A stretch of 13,287 bases of DNA from Clostridia bacterium. GTDB lineage: Bacteria > Bacillota > Clostridia > Oscillospirales > SIG627. The translations under genes were made by a program, and so were the position numbers. Below are positions 12,157 to 13,287 of this stretch, piece by piece. Position 1 is the first letter of the stretch. Every line of letters begins with the position of its first letter. Location of the stretch: contig JAFTEP010000211.1 in NCBI GenBank assembly GCA_017453605.1, positions 1-13,287 on the forward strand, given 5' to 3'. Below the pieces are notes generated by a model. It saw only the letters and a program-made list of their open reading frames with translations. It did not search any database and was not told where the DNA came from.

Positions 12157-13287
12157 TCAAGAAAGCCTTTCAAGAGAAAAGCCGAGGGCTTCAAACCGAA
12201 GAGCCCCCTCTTCGCTCACGCAGCCGTCCGAGAAGATAATTTCGCCCTTTTTTTCGAGAGCGATCTTTTCTCCGGCGTTGATCCTCGCGAGAAGCCTTTT
12301 GTCCTCAAATACGCGCTCCAGGCTGAGAACAAGGTCATCGGACGAAGCGGCGAGCTTTCCCCTTTTCAGTTCGGGAAGAGAATTTCTCAGGGCGCCGAGA
12401 GAGCAAAAGAAATCGAGAAGGGCGTTTTGGGGAACGCTTTCCCACTCGAAAAACCCGCGGCAGAACGGATCTTCCAGCCCCTGCATCCCGATCTCGTCGC
12501 CGTAGTAGATACAGGGCATACCCGGGAGAACGAACTGGACGAACGCGGCGCATCTGAGGCGTCTGATCGCGGTATCGAGCGCGGATCTCGGCATCCGGTA
12601 GCCGGCTCTGGCGCGCTTTTCGGCGGGCGGAGGCTCCGGGGAGAGAAGTGAGAGGGCGCGGGGCGTGTCGTGAGTGGAGATCATGTTCATCAGCGTGTCG
12701 AGGACTTCCGCTGGATAGTTCTCGCAGATCTCCATGACCGCCTCTGAGAAGCCCCGCGGGGAGAGCGTGCCGAGGACGAGGCCGAGAACGGCGTTTCTGA
12801 ACGGGTAGTTCATCACGGAATCGAGTTCGCCGTCGACGAAGTATCTGCGGCGCACTCCGTAGCTGACCTTGTTGGAAGCGTCCTCCCAGACCTCGCCGAT
12901 AAGGAGCGAATCCGGCTTGACGGACTTCATCCTCTCCCTCAGGAGCGCGATGAAGCGGTCGGGAAGCTCGTCTGCGACGTCGAGGCGGAAGCCGTCGGCG
13001 CCGGCTCTGAGCCAGTGCGCGATCACGGAATCCTCATTGCGGACGACGAAGTCGAGAAAGCCGTCGTCGAGCTCGTTGACGCAGGGCAGGGTGTCTATCC
13101 CCCACCAGGACGTGTAGATATCCGGCCAGCGCTGAAAATCGAACCAGCTTCGGTACGGCGAATCGGGATCGGAGACCGCGCCGTGTCCGAAGACGCCGCG
13201 GGCGTCGAAATAGCGGCTGTTGCTCCCGGTGTGGGAGAAGACGCCGTCGAGGATGATCTTCATCCCGCGTTCGTGAGCCCGATCGCA
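12157..13287 (-). CDS. GH13 alpha-amylase family glucanase, neopullulanase/cyclomaltodextrinase-like (5' end outside window)
   Basis: Alpha-glucan hydrolase or transglycosylase; the visible 376 complete codons plus stop are the C-terminal part. The frame is open to the window edge and the upstream codons read RAHERG before MKIILDGVFSH, so the ATG at 13263 is internal and not the start. Seen (numbered from that Met): region I LDGVFSHTG at 5-13, region II GFRLDVADE at 91-99 with nucleophile Asp95, region III IGEVWED with acid/base Glu124, region IV STHDTPR with Asp199, plus LDSVMNYPFR and PGMPCIYYGDEIGMQG. The NYPFR stretch and STHDTPR suggest the GH13_20 neopullulanase group, usually acting on maltodextrins or cyclodextrins. 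The C-terminal beta domain is short and carries no extra binding module. No signal peptide can be judged. Stop is 37 nt before the EEP gene. Confidence 0.92.
   Translation of the reverse strand, partial: CDRAHERGMKIILDGVFSHTGSNSRYFDARGVFGHGAVSDPDSPYRSWFDFQRWPDIYTSWWGIDTLPCVNELDDGFLDFVVRNEDSVIAHWLRAGADGFRLDVADELPDRFIALLRERMKSVKPDSLLIGEVWEDASNKVSYGVRRRYFVDGELDSVMNYPFRNAVLGLVLGTLSPRGFSEAVMEICENYPAEVLDTLMNMISTHDTPRALSLLSPEPPPAEKRARAGYRMPRSALDTAIRRLRCAAFVQFVLPGMPCIYYGDEIGMQGLEDPFCRGFFEWESVPQNALLDFFCSLGALRNSLPELKRGKLAASSDDLVLSLERVFEDKRLLARINAGEKIALEKKGEIIFSDGCVSEEGALRFEALGFSLERLS

Overview
The window reads as a chromosomal segment of a Gram-positive, moderately GC-rich gut-type Clostridia (Oscillospiraceae/Christensenellaceae-like). 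This placement is an inference from strong GGAGG-type ribosome binding sites, a lipoprotein substrate-binding protein, an Ami-type oligopeptide importer with streptococcal gene order, and GC-rich coding sequence with AT-rich gaps. Every gene I support lies on the minus strand, so transcription runs from high to low coordinates.

From right to left, the first unit runs 13287 to 8596. It holds the 3' part of a GH13 alpha-amylase/neopullulanase-type glucanase, an endonuclease/exonuclease/phosphatase-family (EEP) hydrolase, and the TldD and TldE subunits of the zinc protease TldD/TldE. The gaps are 37 and 39 nt, followed by a 4-nt ATGA overlap. The unit ends in a strong intrinsic terminator (8473-8535). 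Next comes an AT-rich island (about 7790-8595) with one small XRE-family DNA-binding regulator and its own terminator-like structure.

The left half (7768 to 1) is a five-gene Ami/Opp oligopeptide ABC importer in the order substrate-binding lipoprotein (oppA), permease (oppB/AmiC-type), permease (oppC/AmiD-type), ATPase (oppD/AmiE-type), ATPase (oppF/AmiF-type, cut by the window edge). From oppB onward the genes are tightly coupled (overlap or 12-15 nt gaps). A 257-nt gap separates oppA from oppB and holds one stem-loop plus three exact tandem copies of a GCAA-capped hairpin, which could set the excess of binding protein over membrane components.

The most notable observation is in oppA. The segment that ends AmiA/OppA-type binding proteins appears at the N-terminus, after the signal peptide and linker, and the protein stops where that segment would normally begin. 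This looks like a natural circular permutation of a cluster-C binding protein. The second is in OppD: about 240 mostly charged, coiled-coil-like residues lie between Walker A and the Q-loop, while its partner OppF has normal spacing.
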